The notes under the pieces were generated by a model. That model worked only from the letters and a program-made list of their open reading frames with translations, had not been told where the DNA came from and made no database searches. A stretch of 64,000 nucleotides of DNA, taken from NCBI RefSeq assembly GCF_026241155.1, contig NZ_JAPFGP010000015.1:62001-126000 (forward strand), written 5' to 3'. This stretch comes from Paucibacter sp. PLA-PC-4 (lineage in GTDB: Bacteria > Pseudomonadota > Gammaproteobacteria > Burkholderiales > Burkholderiaceae_C). Positions 27,582-36,551 of this stretch are shown here, piece after piece. Numbering within the stretch: the first letter of the stretch is position 1; each line of letters starts with the position of its first letter. Made by a program: the position numbers and the translations under genes.

Positions 27582-28559
27582 TCAGGAGCGAGCCCGAGAC
27601 TGGGCCGGGCTGCGTGGCAGCGGCAGCCCCGCGCGGTCCAGCACCGCCTCGATATGCTCCGACCAGGCCCGCGCGATCTTGAAGCTGCCGCTATGGTTGA
27701 GGTGGATCTCGTTGTGCCAGTCGCCGCTGATGCCGGCACTACCTGGCGTGGCCAGCGCCAGCGGCACGGCGGTGGAGTCGAACACATGCAGGCCAGGGTA
27801 GGCCGCCGTATCGGCCGCCAGTCCCTTCAGCAGTTGGGCCAGATGCATCACCATCAGGCGGCTAACCGCCGCCCAGTCGGCGCTGGGGATGTTGTAGGCC
27901 TTGAAAGCCGGGTACAGCCAGGGCCCGGCACCCTCGGTGCCGGCCGGGCGAGGCATCGGTACCGCATAGCAGTGCATGAAGACGGGCTTGCCGGCGGCAG
28001 GCCCCTGGTCGCGCAGGCTCAGCAGATGGCGCAGATTGGCGCTCAGATAGGTTGCCAGCGTATGCCAGCCCGGCTCGGAGAAATAGCGTGCCACGCCATG
28101 CGAGGGCGGGCCCCATTCGGTCTGGTGGCGCAGCAGGCGCAGCTGAAGCGGGGTCAAATCGGCCGCCGGGGCCGGGTCTTGCCCGGGACGGGTCTCCGGG
28201 TGAGCCAGCACGCGGGCGGCGGCGATCAGGTCATTGCCGCCCACTGACAGCAGCACGCCGTCCCAGGCTGGCACGTCAGCGCCGGTCAGCAGTTGCACGA
28301 AATCGGGCTGAGCCTGCAGATCGACCAGGTGGGCCAGGCCCTCGCCCTGGCCGGCGCAGTTGACGGCCACAGCCGGCTGCTTGAAGACCAGCTCCTGCAG
28401 TAGATTGGCATGGGCATCCAGCTTGGCGGCGGCGTTCGAGAACCATGAGTCTCCCTGCGCCAGCAAACGCCAGCGATAGCCGTCCAGTGTGGGCGCCGGG
28501 TTCGACCGCAAGTCCCCCGGCGTGAAGCAGGCCAGATGATCCAAGAGCTGTTCTCCCAT
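27582..28559 (-). CDS. SGNH/GDSL-like hydrolase, cytoplasmic
   Basis: 325-residue protein with the SGNH blocks: LLAQGDSWFS (nucleophile Ser38), LLSVGGNDLI (oxyanion Gly/Asn) and DWHNEIHLNHSG near the C-terminus supplying Asp/His. No signal peptide is visible. The family includes esterases, lipases and acyl/acetyl-sugar deacylases; the substrate is unknown. The long inserts between blocks make it larger than typical members (~200 aa). It is divergent from the second EamA gene. Confidence 0.78.
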   Translation of the reverse strand: MGEQLLDHLACFTPGDLRSNPAPTLDGYRWRLLAQGDSWFSNAAAKLDAHANLLQELVFKQPAVAVNCAGQGEGLAHLVDLQAQPDFVQLLTGADVPAWDGVLLSVGGNDLIAAARVLAHPETRPGQDPAPAADLTPLQLRLLRHQTEWGPPSHGVARYFSEPGWHTLATYLSANLRHLLSLRDQGPAAGKPVFMHCYAVPMPRPAGTEGAGPWLYPAFKAYNIPSADWAAVSRLMVMHLAQLLKGLAADTAAYPGLHVFDSTAVPLALATPGSAGISGDWHNEIHLNHSGSFKIARAWSEHIEAVLDRAGLPLPRSPAQSRARS

Positions 28560-28719
28560 AGGTAGTGTTGGTGCCGGCGCGCCGGGCGACCCGCATGCGC
28601 CCGCCGATTGGAAGGCCTAGAGCCGGCATTTCGCCATGCTATAAACCCTGGCCATTGTTGGCCGGCGGCGCACCGTCTAGCCAGCAATTTGCAGAGTTTT
28701 CCCCGTGCTTTGGGCCAGG

Positions 28720-29634
28720 ATGTTGCGGCCAGCCAACCGGGCTTGCCTACCCCTAGTCGCTTCTGTTGTCTTGGCCTACCTCGCGCTGATCTTCAATGCC
28801 CTGATCTGGGGGCTGTCCTGGTGGCCGTTCCGGCAGTTCCAGGCCGCCGGCCTGCATCCCTTGTGGGCCACGGTAACGCTGTATCTGATCTCGCTTGGCG
28901 TCATCAGCCTGAGCGCCGGCCGTGCCTGGCGTGAGTTTCTCGGCACACCTTCGCTGTGGCTGATCATGCTGGCCGCCGGCGCCACCAATACCGCCTTCAA
29001 CTGGGGCGTGGCGCTGGGCGATGTGGTGCGGGTGGTGCTGCTGTTCTATCTGATGCCGCTGTGGGCGGTGCTGCTGGCGCGGCTGATCCTGGGCGAACGG
29101 CTGACCGGGCTGGCCCTGTTGCGCATGATGCTGGCGCTGGGCGGTGCGGCCGTGGTGCTCGCGCCGGAGCAGGGCGGTTTTCCGCTGCCCTCGGGCCTGG
29201 CGGACTGGCTGGGCGTGCTGGGCGGCTTCACCTTCGCGCTGAACAATGTGATGCTCAGGCGCGAATCACACCGGGGCGCCCATGCCCGGGCGCTGGCTAT
29301 GTTCAGCGGCGGGGTGCTGGTGGCCGGTTCGGCGGCGCTGCTGATGGGGGCCCAAGGCATGGTGCCCTGGCCCAGCCTCCCGGGCTGGATCTGGCTGCTG
29401 CCGCTGACCGGCATGGCCGTGCTTTTCTTCTTCTCCAACTTGGCCCTTCAATATGGCGCGGCGCGCCTGCCGGCCAATGTGACGGCCATCGTGATGCTGG
29501 TCGAAGTGCCGGCAGCGGCCATCTCGGCCCTCTGGCTGGGCGGCGGCAGCCTGGACCTGAAGACCGCCATCGGCGGCGCCTGCATCGTCGCGGCCGCCGT
29601 GCTCGCGGCGCTTGAGCGCAACAGCGGCCATTGA
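28720..29634 (+). CDS. EamA-family (DMT) transporter, second copy
   Basis: 304-residue ten-helix permease. First half: YLALIFNALIWGLSWWPFRQ, VVLLFYLMPLWAVLLARLIL; second half: LPLTGMAVLFFFSNLALQYG and AIVMLVEVPAAAISALWLGG. Probable exporter of a small metabolite. The start is uncertain: ATG 28720 is used, but GTG 28705 is in frame and neither has a strong ribosome site. TGCTATAAA at 28637-28645 may be its -10 element. It is followed 35 bases later by the glutathione peroxidase gene. Confidence 0.84.
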   Translation: MLRPANRACLPLVASVVLAYLALIFNALIWGLSWWPFRQFQAAGLHPLWATVTLYLISLGVISLSAGRAWREFLGTPSLWLIMLAAGATNTAFNWGVALGDVVRVVLLFYLMPLWAVLLARLILGERLTGLALLRMMLALGGAAVVLAPEQGGFPLPSGLADWLGVLGGFTFALNNVMLRRESHRGAHARALAMFSGGVLVAGSAALLMGAQGMVPWPSLPGWIWLLPLTGMAVLFFFSNLALQYGAARLPANVTAIVMLVEVPAAAISALWLGGGSLDLKTAIGGACIVAAAVLAALERNSGH

Positions 29635-29669
29635 GCTAGCATCTGGCGCCAAGACCAGAGGAGACCCCC

Positions 29670-30158
29670 ATGAGCCAGACCGTCTACGACTTCCAGGCCT
29701 TGTCCATCAAGGGCGAACCGGCCGATCTGGCCAGCCAGCGCGGCAAGGTGCTGCTGATCGTCAACACCGCCAGCGCCTGCGGCTTCACGCCGCAGTTCGC
29801 CGGGTTGGAGCGGCTATGGGAAGACTATGCGGCGCGTGGCCTGGTCGTGGTGGGCTTCCCGAGTAACGAGTTCGGCGGCCAGGACCCGGGCAGCAACGAG
29901 GAGATCGCCTCCTTCTGCGAGCTCAATTACGGCGTCAGCTTCCCAATGATGGCCAAGACCAAGGTCAATGGCGCCGAGGCTCATCCCTTGTGGAAATGGC
30001 TGAAGGGCGAGAAGCCCGGCATCCTGGGTACCGAAGCGATCAAATGGAACTTCACCAAGTTCCTGGTCGGCCGCGACGGCCAGGTGATTAAGCGCTATGC
30101 CCCCAATGACGCGCCCGAGAAGCTGCGCGAGGATATCGAGGCCGCGCTGAAGATCTGA
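29670..30158 (+). CDS. Glutathione peroxidase (thioredoxin-fold, Cys type)
   Basis: 162-residue peroxide-reducing enzyme. The active Cys37 is in VNTASACGFTPQF; the tetrad partners are in FPSNEFGGQDPG (Gln) and IKWNFTKFLV (Trp, Asn). A Cys replaces the Sec of animal enzymes, as in BtuE-type bacterial members, which often use thioredoxin. GAGGAG precedes the start. The gene marks the end of the ordinary region; the decayed patch starts right behind it. Confidence 0.93.
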   Translation: MSQTVYDFQALSIKGEPADLASQRGKVLLIVNTASACGFTPQFAGLERLWEDYAARGLVVVGFPSNEFGGQDPGSNEEIASFCELNYGVSFPMMAKTKVNGAEAHPLWKWLKGEKPGILGTEAIKWNFTKFLVGRDGQVIKRYAPNDAPEKLREDIEAALKI

Positions 30159-30159
30159 G

Positions 30160-30485
30160 CCAGGCGCTCACCAACTCAGTGGCCACGTCTGTCACCGCCC
30201 GTGTCAGCTCCTGCACCTGCCCACCCCTGAGCTGCACCACCCGATGCTCCCCGGCAATCGTCTCCGGCCGGTGCGCGATGATCGGCCGGGTCAGGCTGAA
30301 CTGGCCCTGCGCGGCTGCTTGTTGATCGCCCAGTCCAGCAGCAGCGGCCACTGCTTCTGCCCGCCTGACAGGCCCAAGTCCAGATCGCCCAGTCTGAACC
30401 GCTGACCGGCCTGACGGCCGACGGCGCGGGCGGCAAGGGTTCGCAACGAGGCCGTCTCGCCGTCTGCAAGAGGCTGGAGCTAAGC
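30160..30485 (-). pseudogene. Remnant of a peptide/bacteriocin-type ABC exporter ATPase
   Basis: Two reading frames on the minus strand carry consecutive pieces of an ABC ATPase. The first, near 30300-30400, reads GDLDLGLSGGQKQWPLLLDW, with the LSGGQ signature followed by what was the RVLLARAL segment. The second, near 30180-30300, reads TRPIIAHRPETIAGEHRVV, the H-loop and the C-terminal end (LRGGQVQEL). The Walker B/D-loop region between them is missing, the frame shifts, and no Walker A or membrane domain remains. The IIAHRPETI wording is typical of colicin-V/RaxB-type exporters. Non-functional. Confidence 0.7.
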
Positions 30486-30703
30486 ATCTGGGAGGCCTGG
30501 AGCGGCTGTCACCGGCGCAGTCTCGTGCAGACCAAGTGCGCTGTTTCCTTCAAGCGCCAAGTGGCGGAGTTGAATGTGTGCGGGGGCGCAGCTCAATCGC
30601 TCCAGCCAATCGGTCGTCCTCAGACGGTCGCCGTAGTGTGCGTGTATCCGGGATTGGGGCTATGGCGTCTGGAATTCGATTTGTGCAACAAATTGATTGA
30701 CAG
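30486..30703. other. Non-coding remnant DNA beside the ABC pseudogene
   Basis: No convincing gene. A short plus-strand stretch around 30545-30600 reads SFKRQVAELNVCGGAAQSL, which faintly recalls the start of IS3-type OrfA transposases, but it is far too short to claim. A small hairpin ATTTGT-gca-ACAAAT occurs near 30680. Base composition drifts to lower GC here. Confidence 0.35.
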
Positions 30704-31282
30704 CTAGTCAAAACCTGGGGGGTGCTCTAGATTATCTCTTATTCGCTGCAAGTCGTTCCCAGAATAGATATCAAACTTTGGCGCCTGCGGCTTTCCATGT
30801 TCTTGTAGATGAACCCGGAGGCCCCCATCCCCGTCCCCTTGGAGCTCTGCAACGTTAGCCAGTTCATATTGGCGAACGTGATAGGTTTCACGAAGTATGA
30901 ACCACTTGGGCTGCGTTATATATATGTCCGTCCAGGAACTGCCAAATGCAGCGTAGCGCAGCGCAAACGCGGTGCGCCCGTCGCTGAGTTGCGCGCGCTT
31001 GGTTGCGTGAGCCACGCCATCTGAGGCAACATTAAGGAACTGAACGATGCATGTTGCAGCGGTTAGCGCTATTGCGCGACGAATCAACTTGCTGCGAGAG
31101 TCGCTTATGAAATAGAGCCCCATTGTCATTACAAGAAGGCTTAATAGTGAGGCCGCGCAACTGACTGGGATGGCATGGCCAGTTCGGTTCCATATCCATT
31201 CATACCTTGAGATGCCAACGCCTACTGCCAGGGTAACAGGGCCAAGGAGCAGAAGCGTGCCGAACAGTCGTCTTCGATTCAT
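30704..31282 (-). CDS. Membrane protein of the low-GC patch, unknown function
   Basis: 192 residues from ATG 31282. Three hydrophobic segments (FGTLLLLGPVTLAVGVGI, CAASLLSLLVMTMGLYFI, IALTAATCIVQFLNVAS) are followed by a soluble ~100-residue C-terminal domain (ALRYAAFGSSWTDIYIT, PKWFILRETYHVRQYEL). The GC content is clearly below that of neighbouring genes and AT-ending codons are common, suggesting recent acquisition. It begins 30 bases after the end of the disrupted secreted-protein gene, on the same strand, so the two were probably co-transcribed. No family recognised. Confidence 0.65.
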   Translation of the reverse strand: MNRRRLFGTLLLLGPVTLAVGVGISRYEWIWNRTGHAIPVSCAASLLSLLVMTMGLYFISDSRSKLIRRAIALTAATCIVQFLNVASDGVAHATKRAQLSDGRTAFALRYAAFGSSWTDIYITQPKWFILRETYHVRQYELANVAELQGDGDGGLRVHLQEHGKPQAPKFDIYSGNDLQRIRDNLEHPPGFD

Positions 31283-31312
31283 TTTCTAACGCCGCCCAGT
31301 CACGCAGCCCCG

Positions 31313-32273
31313 TCATTTACTGGTTTGAGCCGGGATGGGTAGGGAGACATTGACCTTCCCCGCGCCACCACCGCATCTTCCATAGCAACCTGCAGGAGGT
31401 GAAATGGACCTTCCTTGCCAACCACCAAGGGGTGTTCCGGGATTGCCAGGCGCATCATTTCCACTCAGTGGTGGGTTTCGTGGGGAAGTCGGCGGAGGTT
31501 CGCAAGCTTGCGCATCGCGAAAACCACCCTGGATAGTCTATGCATCGCCGGGTGAGTCTCCCATTCCACTAATGGCTGCGAAAGTCACGTTCGTGAACAT
31601 TTCGCCGACTTCGAGTAGTCGGCCCCCCGTGTTCTTCCAGTTCTGGACTTGCTGAACCACAGCGCCAGCGGTTACAGCGGTATTCTCCGTGAACCCTATT
31701 CGCCGGGTTGCCATACCGTAGAAGTCGTTAACGAACTGGGATGTTGCGCCTGGTTAATTGGGATTAACAGTGAGATCATACGGCCTATTCACGTTAAAAT
31801 TGGCCGACAGAATAATGCTTCTCGCAAGCGGCTTATCTACCGGTCCAAGCGATTCCGTTGTCTTCTTCATTGCTGTGAACTTTGCCAAATGCTCGTCCAA
31901 ATCGAAATTGGCTGGTTTTCCGGCTGGTTGCCTCTGTCCAGATGCACAACTGGTGCTGGTTGTTGTATTCAACCCTATCGCACCCTCGAAAGGTGAGCTC
32001 GCAGGAATGCTGGGTAGGTTGTTGGAGCAATGAACACCCGGTTTTGGAACGCAGCCTTCAGGCGGCTGAGTGAGCGGCGCCGAGATATTCGATACATTGA
32101 TGATTGCTATAGCATTGGCATCTTTGATGCCAAAACTGACGCTGATGATCTTGTTGGACGTTAGCGCAGTTGTGGGAAGCAGAGAGAAGCCGATCCGTCC
32201 ATTGAACTTGCAATGCGTTTGCGCTCCCGCAAATCATCGTTGCGAGCAGTGCCGAACTTCCCAGAAGTTTCAT
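31313..32273 (-). pseudogene. Disrupted gene for a secreted protein (frameshift plus two in-frame stops)
   Basis: ATG 32273 has a strong ribosome site (GGGGGAG) and a clean signal peptide (MKLLGSSALLATMICGSANA). Soon after, near 32210, the coherent frame shifts by one base; it then runs to TGA 31313-31315 with sensible protein (FNGRIGFSLLPTTALTSNKI, SFGIKDANAIAIINVSNISA, ANFDLDEHLAKFTAMKKTTE, VNVSLPIPAQTSK), broken only by TAA at 31754-31756 and TAG at 31538-31540. The intact ancestor would be ~320 residues with several Cys. GC is low for the window. No family recognised. Decay looks recent because everything else in the frame is conserved. Confidence 0.68.
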
Positions 32274-32549
32274 ACTCCCCCCAAAGAAGAGACGGATGGG
32301 CCTCGTTGCGTAGTCACGCGGTTTGGACCGGCTGCCCGAAACCGGTAGTACGGCTGGTTGCGTGCAGTTGTGCCTGCAACATAGCCGTTGTCGATGAACC
32401 TGCTCCCTCTGCTCAAACTCAGCAAAGTCTGGCCTGGGCGGCGCTGAGTAGGGTTCTTGGGCCGCAAGTGTGTCCAGTTGGGGGGGAGAGGGCTACCCCC
32501 CTGAGGGGTGTGACGGGACAGCCCGTGCAAGCCCTTCAATTCGGAAGAA

Positions 32550-33236
32550 TCAGATCTTGTCTGCGCTTTGCGCATCAGCCCTGACCCACAAGCGCCTATA
32601 GCCGCTGCGCAGCCGCCCCTCGGCCACTGCCTTGCGCAGCAGCTCGTTGACGGTCTGGCGCGACAGATTGGCCAGGGCGGCCAAATCGGCCTGGGTGGCG
32701 GCGATGGCCTGCCAGCCTTGGGCATCTGGCGGGCCGTTGGCACGCTCACGCGCCAGCTGGCTCAAGGCCAGGCCGAAGCGCTCGGCCGCACTGCGGTGCC
32801 GCGAGGCTTCCAGCAGACCCAGGGTGCCGGCATAGCGCTGCGCGAACTCGCAGAGCAGAGCGCGTGCAAAACCCGGCACCTCATCCATCAAGAGCCGATA
32901 GGCTTGCGGGCCGAACACCCATAGACGGCTTGGCCGGCGGGCCAGCGCCTCGTAGGCCGAGGGCCGACCGGTGGCGAAGGCGGCCAGACCGAAGAGCTGG
33001 GGTGGCTGCACATGCTCCAGCACCGAGACCGCGCCGTCGGCCGCTGTGAAGCGCGTCTCGATCTCGCCCTCGGCCAGACCATAGAAGTCAGTGGTTGACT
33101 GGCCCTGGACGAACAGGCTGCGGCCGAGCGCCAGCCTGCGCACCGTGACCAGGCTGTTCAGCCGGGTGCACTGGACGACGTCGAGCGTCAGCCCCGGGAA
33201 GTTGGCGCGCAGCAGGGCCAGCAGATCATCTGACAT
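32550..33236 (-). CDS. Crp/Fnr-family transcriptional regulator
   Basis: 228 residues: N-terminal cyclic-nucleotide-binding-like barrel (~25-120; LFVQGQSTTDFYGLAEGEIE) and a C-terminal Crp-type helix-turn-helix (~150-220; AATQADLAALANLSRQTVNE). The cNMP phosphate-binding signature is not conserved, and there is no Fnr-type Cys cluster, so the signal is unknown. ATG 33236 lies 8 bases from a 16-bp perfect palindrome that separates it from the divergent DUF2332 gene, which suggests autoregulation and control of that gene. Confidence 0.88.
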   Translation of the reverse strand: MSDDLLALLRANFPGLTLDVVQCTRLNSLVTVRRLALGRSLFVQGQSTTDFYGLAEGEIETRFTAADGAVSVLEHVQPPQLFGLAAFATGRPSAYEALARRPSRLWVFGPQAYRLLMDEVPGFARALLCEFAQRYAGTLGLLEASRHRSAAERFGLALSQLARERANGPPDAQGWQAIAATQADLAALANLSRQTVNELLRKAVAEGRLRSGYRRLWVRADAQSADKI

Positions 33237-33244
33237 GACCCAAT

Positions 33245-33260
33245 TGTCGGGTACCCGACA
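33245..33260. promoter_or_regulatory. 16-bp perfect palindrome, probable operator of the Crp-like protein
   Basis: TGTCGGGTACCCGACA lies between the start codons of the divergent regulator (33236) and DUF2332 (33294) genes. It differs from the classic Crp TGTGA-N6-TCACA site but keeps the TGT...ACA ends. Its place suggests repression or activation of both genes. Confidence 0.62.
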
Positions 33261-33293
33261 TTGATCGCAACGACCTGACCTTAGGCTGGTGCG

Positions 33294-34394
33294 ATGAATG
33301 ACAGTCAGACACTAAATCAATGGGCGGCTCAATATCGCCACTTCGCCGACGTCGAATGTCCGCAGGACCCGCTCTATGTCGCGATCTGCCGCAGCGTAGC
33401 CGATTCGCCCGAGCTGTTGGCCCTGATGGCTGAAGCGCCGGCCACGCAGCGCCGGCCCAATCTGCTGTTGGCCGCGTTGCACGAACTGGTGCTCGGCGGC
33501 GCGGATGATGGACTGGCCGCCTACTACCCCAGTGCCGACGGGACTCGCCTGCCGGATGCCGAGCTGCCGGCGCGACTGCTGGACTTCGTGCGCCGGCAGC
33601 GGTCGGCGCTGGTCGCGAATCTGCGCTCGCGCAGCACCCAGACCAACGAGATCGGCCGCTGTGCGGTGCTTTGGCCCGCGCTGCAGTACATCAGCGCATT
33701 GAGCGGTCGGCAAGACCTGGCCCTGCTGGACTTCGGCTGCAGTGCCGGGCTGAATCTGGGCGTCGATGCCTACCGCTATGACTACGGCGGTTTTGCGCTC
33801 GGGGCGCCGGCGGCGGCCGAGCGTCCCACCATCCACTGCCAGTGGCTCGGTGACTCTGTGCCGCCGCCCAAGCCCTGGCGGCTGCACAGCCGGCTGGGGC
33901 TGGATCCGGCGCCCATCGATGTGCAGGACGAGGCGGCGGTGCGCTGGCTGCGCGCCTGCCTGTGGCCGCATGACCGCGAGCGCGCGCGCCGGCTCGATCA
34001 GGCACTCGCGCTGGCACGCGCGGCCGACCATCCGCTGAGCCCGGCCGAGGACTGCCTGGCTGAGATCGAGCCCTGGCTGGACGGCCTGCCGGCCCGCGTG
34101 CAACCGCTGCTGTTCAACAGCTGGGTGCTGAGCTATTTCGAAACCGGGGCGCTTGCCAGGCATCGCGCCGAGGTCGAACGCTTGCTGCGAGAGCGTGGCC
34201 TGATCTGGCTCAGCGCCGAGGCCGCGGCGTTGCGCCCGCCCGGGCTGGCGCTGCCGGCGGTTTGCGGGGCAAGCGACACCTTGTGGACGCTGCAATGGGC
34301 CGACGAGGCCGGAGTCCTGTGCCAGGCGGCGCTGGCCTGCTCGCATCCGCATGGTCGCTGGCTACGCTGGCTGGCCCCACCGATTCGCGGGTGA
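33294..34394 (+). CDS. DUF2332-family protein
   Basis: 366 residues of the DUF2332 family, whose function is not established. Visible features: YRHFADVECPQDPLY at the N-terminus, a methyltransferase-like glycine motif LLDFGCSAGLNL near residue 145 and LLFNSWVLSYF near 275. The glycine motif suggests binding of S-adenosylmethionine or another nucleotide. It is the sole target apparent for the divergent Crp-like regulator across the 33245-33260 palindrome. Confidence 0.8.
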   Translation: MNDSQTLNQWAAQYRHFADVECPQDPLYVAICRSVADSPELLALMAEAPATQRRPNLLLAALHELVLGGADDGLAAYYPSADGTRLPDAELPARLLDFVRRQRSALVANLRSRSTQTNEIGRCAVLWPALQYISALSGRQDLALLDFGCSAGLNLGVDAYRYDYGGFALGAPAAAERPTIHCQWLGDSVPPPKPWRLHSRLGLDPAPIDVQDEAAVRWLRACLWPHDRERARRLDQALALARAADHPLSPAEDCLAEIEPWLDGLPARVQPLLFNSWVLSYFETGALARHRAEVERLLRERGLIWLSAEAAALRPPGLALPAVCGASDTLWTLQWADEAGVLCQAALACSHPHGRWLRWLAPPIRG

Positions 34395-34478
34395 ACCTGT
34401 AAGACTTGTCAGTGGTGCGCGTCGGCAAATCAGGTGCTGGCCTGTATGCTGGACTTTCAGGGAGATCTACCCGCCACG

Positions 34479-35228
34479 ATGCGAGTCCGCCGTCACTGTT
34501 GCCTGCTGTTGAGTGTGCTGCTCTTGCTGGCGTCTTGGGCCTTACAGGCCCAGCCGGCTGTGCTGCGTGTCGTGGGCAGCGCCGATCCGCCATTTCGCAT
34601 CTTTGCCGAGGGGGGGGCGACCGGGCTTTACTACGACCTGATGAACGAGGCGGTGCGCCGCCTGGGCTGGCGTGTTAGCTATGCCGAGGTGCCGTCGGCG
34701 CGGGCCTTCAAGCTGATGGAGCAGGGCGAGGCTGACCTGATGCTGGGCCCGCTGCGCACGCCGGAGCGGGAGCTATTCCTGAGCTACACCCGCGTCGTGC
34801 TGCCCAGCGAGGACAAGGCCTTCTATACCCGGCCCGATGCCGCGCCGGTGCGCAGCCTGGACGACTTGGGCGGCCGCAGCATTGCCGTGCATCGCGGCAA
34901 GCGCTACGGCCGCGCCTTCGATGCCGATACCCGCTTGCAGCGTCAGGAGGTCAACGACTATCGGGCAGCGCTGGAGATGGTGGCGCGCGGCCGAATCGAC
35001 ATTGCGGTGGCGCCGGAGCGTGAGGGCGATCTGCTGCTGCGCGAAACCGGGCTGGGCCTGCTCAAACAGCCCTGGCTGCTGGCCGGCGAGCCGCCCTATG
35101 TGGTGCTGGCGCGTGCCTCGCCCTGGCTGGCCCGCCAAGCCGAGCTCGAGCGTACCTTCGTGGCCATGCGCGAGGATGGCGCCTGGCGCCGCATTCTGGA
35201 GCGCTACGGTCTGCGGGCCGGCCCATAA
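34479..35228 (+). CDS. Orphan solute-binding protein (SBP_bac_3 family)
   Basis: 249-residue periplasmic binding protein. ATG 34479 opens a signal peptide (CCLLLSVLLLLASWALQAQ). The type 2 fold appears as LRVVGSADPPFRIF, GLYYDLMNEAVRRLGW, GEADLMLGPLRTPERELFLS and a closing MREDGAWRRILERYGL. The ligand is probably an amino acid or similar polar compound. No permease or ATPase gene is near. It is the second of three such orphans in the window (also 17472 and 62000). ATG 34446 in frame is a less likely start. Confidence 0.83.
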   Translation: MRVRRHCCLLLSVLLLLASWALQAQPAVLRVVGSADPPFRIFAEGGATGLYYDLMNEAVRRLGWRVSYAEVPSARAFKLMEQGEADLMLGPLRTPERELFLSYTRVVLPSEDKAFYTRPDAAPVRSLDDLGGRSIAVHRGKRYGRAFDADTRLQRQEVNDYRAALEMVARGRIDIAVAPEREGDLLLRETGLGLLKQPWLLAGEPPYVVLARASPWLARQAELERTFVAMREDGAWRRILERYGLRAGP

Positions 35229-35258
35229 TGCCGGCTGTCCCGATTGGAGTTGCACACC

Positions 35259-36446
35259 ATGTTCAAGCACGTCGACGCCTATGCAGGCGACCCCATCCTG
35301 AGCCTCAACGAAGCCTTCCAGAAGGACGAGCGCGCGGGCAAGATCAATCTGTCGATCGGCATCTATTTCGATGACGATGGCCGCATCCCGATGCTGGACT
35401 CGGTGCGCCGCGCCGAGCTGGCCGTGGTGGCCGAGGCCGGTGCCCGGCCCTATTTGCCAATGGAGGGTGCGGCCAATTTCCGCAGCGCTGTGCAGGCCCT
35501 GCTGTTCGGCGAGAACCATCCGGTGCGTGCGCGCACGGTGACGATTCAGAGCGTCGGCTCCAGTGGCGGCCTGAAGGTTGGCGCCGATTTCATCAAGCGC
35601 TACTTCCCCGACAGCGCCATCTATGTCTCCGACCCGACCTGGGACAACCACCGTGCGGTGTTCGAAGGCTCCGGCATCGAGGTCAAGACCTACCCCTATT
35701 ACGACGCCAAGACCGGCGGCGTGCGCTTCGCCGACATGCTCGAAGCCATCCGCGCCTTGCCGAAGAAGAGCGTTGTGCTGTTGCACGCCTGCTGCCACAA
35801 CCCGACCGGTGTCGACCTGACCCCCCTGCAGTGGGACGAGCTGATCCCGGTGCTGGCCGAGCGTGAGCTGCTGCCCTTCCTGGACCTGGCCTACCAGGGC
35901 TATGGCGAAGGCATCGAGGAAGACGCCTTCGCGATCCGCGCGATGGCCGACGCCGGCCTGTCCTTCTTCGTCGCCAACAGCTTCTCCAAGAGCATGAGCT
36001 TGTATGGCGAGCGTTGCGGCGCGCTGAGCGTGGTGTGCCCCGACGCCGCCCAGGCGGTCAATGTGCTGGGCCAGCTGAAGTTCATGATTCGCCGCAATTA
36101 CTCAAACCCACCGCTGCACGGCGGCCAGATCGTTGCCCGCGTGCTCAGCGATCCGACGCTGCGTGCGCTGTGGGAGGGCGAGGTGGCCGAGATGCGCCAG
36201 CGCATCATGGCCATGCGCAACAGCCTGTTCGAGGTGCTCAGCGCCAAGCAGCCGGGGCGCAATTTCGACTACTTCCTGACCCAACGCGGCATGTTCAGCT
36301 ACACCGGCCTGTCGGCCGAGCAGGTGGACAGGCTGAAGAACGAGTTCGCCGTCTATCTGGTGCGCTCGGGCCGCATGTGCGTGGCCGGGCTCAACAGCAA
36401 GAACGTCGAGGCTACTGCCGTGGCGATGGCTGCCGTGCTCGGCTGA
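35259..36446 (+). CDS. tyrB: Aromatic-amino-acid / aspartate aminotransferase
   Basis: 395-residue class I PLP aminotransferase that moves an amino group between aromatic amino acids (or aspartate) and 2-oxoglutarate. PLP Lys244 is in [31 protein letters not shown] holds the cofactor Asn; [10 protein letters not shown] gives the substrate-carboxylate Arg near the C-terminus. The length matches TyrB/AspC (396-397). TyrB versus AspC specificity cannot be settled from motifs alone. It starts 31 bases after the binding-protein gene. Confidence 0.9.
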   Translation: MFKHVDAYAGDPILSLNEAFQKDERAGKINLSIGIYFDDDGRIPMLDSVRRAELAVVAEAGARPYLPMEGAANFRSAVQALLFGENHPVRARTVTIQSVGSSGGLKVGADFIKRYFPDSAIYVSDPTWDNHRAVFEGSGIEVKTYPYYDAKTGGVRFADMLEAIRALPKKSVVLLHACCHNPTGVDLTPLQWDELIPVLAERELLPFLDLAYQGYGEGIEEDAFAIRAMADAGLSFFVANSFSKSMSLYGERCGALSVVCPDAAQAVNVLGQLKFMIRRNYSNPPLHGGQIVARVLSDPTLRALWEGEVAEMRQRIMAMRNSLFEVLSAKQPGRNFDYFLTQRGMFSYTGLSAEQVDRLKNEFAVYLVRSGRMCVAGLNSKNVEATAVAMAAVLG

Positions 36447-36551
36447 AGCTGCGGCCACATGTGGCCAGGTTATAGGCGGCGCTCGCGCTTTCATTGGTCC
36501 TGAGCCCGGCTTGTCCTTACTCTGCTGGAAGATCAGTGTCCAAGAGTCGGG

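Noticed and set aside
30545-30600. IS3-type transposase OrfA start
   Set aside because: Only about 18 residues resemble it, with no inverted repeats or further transposase sequence.
31538-31756. In-frame TAA and TAG as programmed read-through (for example pyrrolysine)
   Set aside because: Two different stop codons plus a frameshift in one gene fit decay better; no recoding element or Pyl genes are seen.
32480-32501. G7/C6 stem near the end of the Crp-like gene as a terminator
   Set aside because: Homopolymer G and C runs with no T-tract; pairing is not specific enough.
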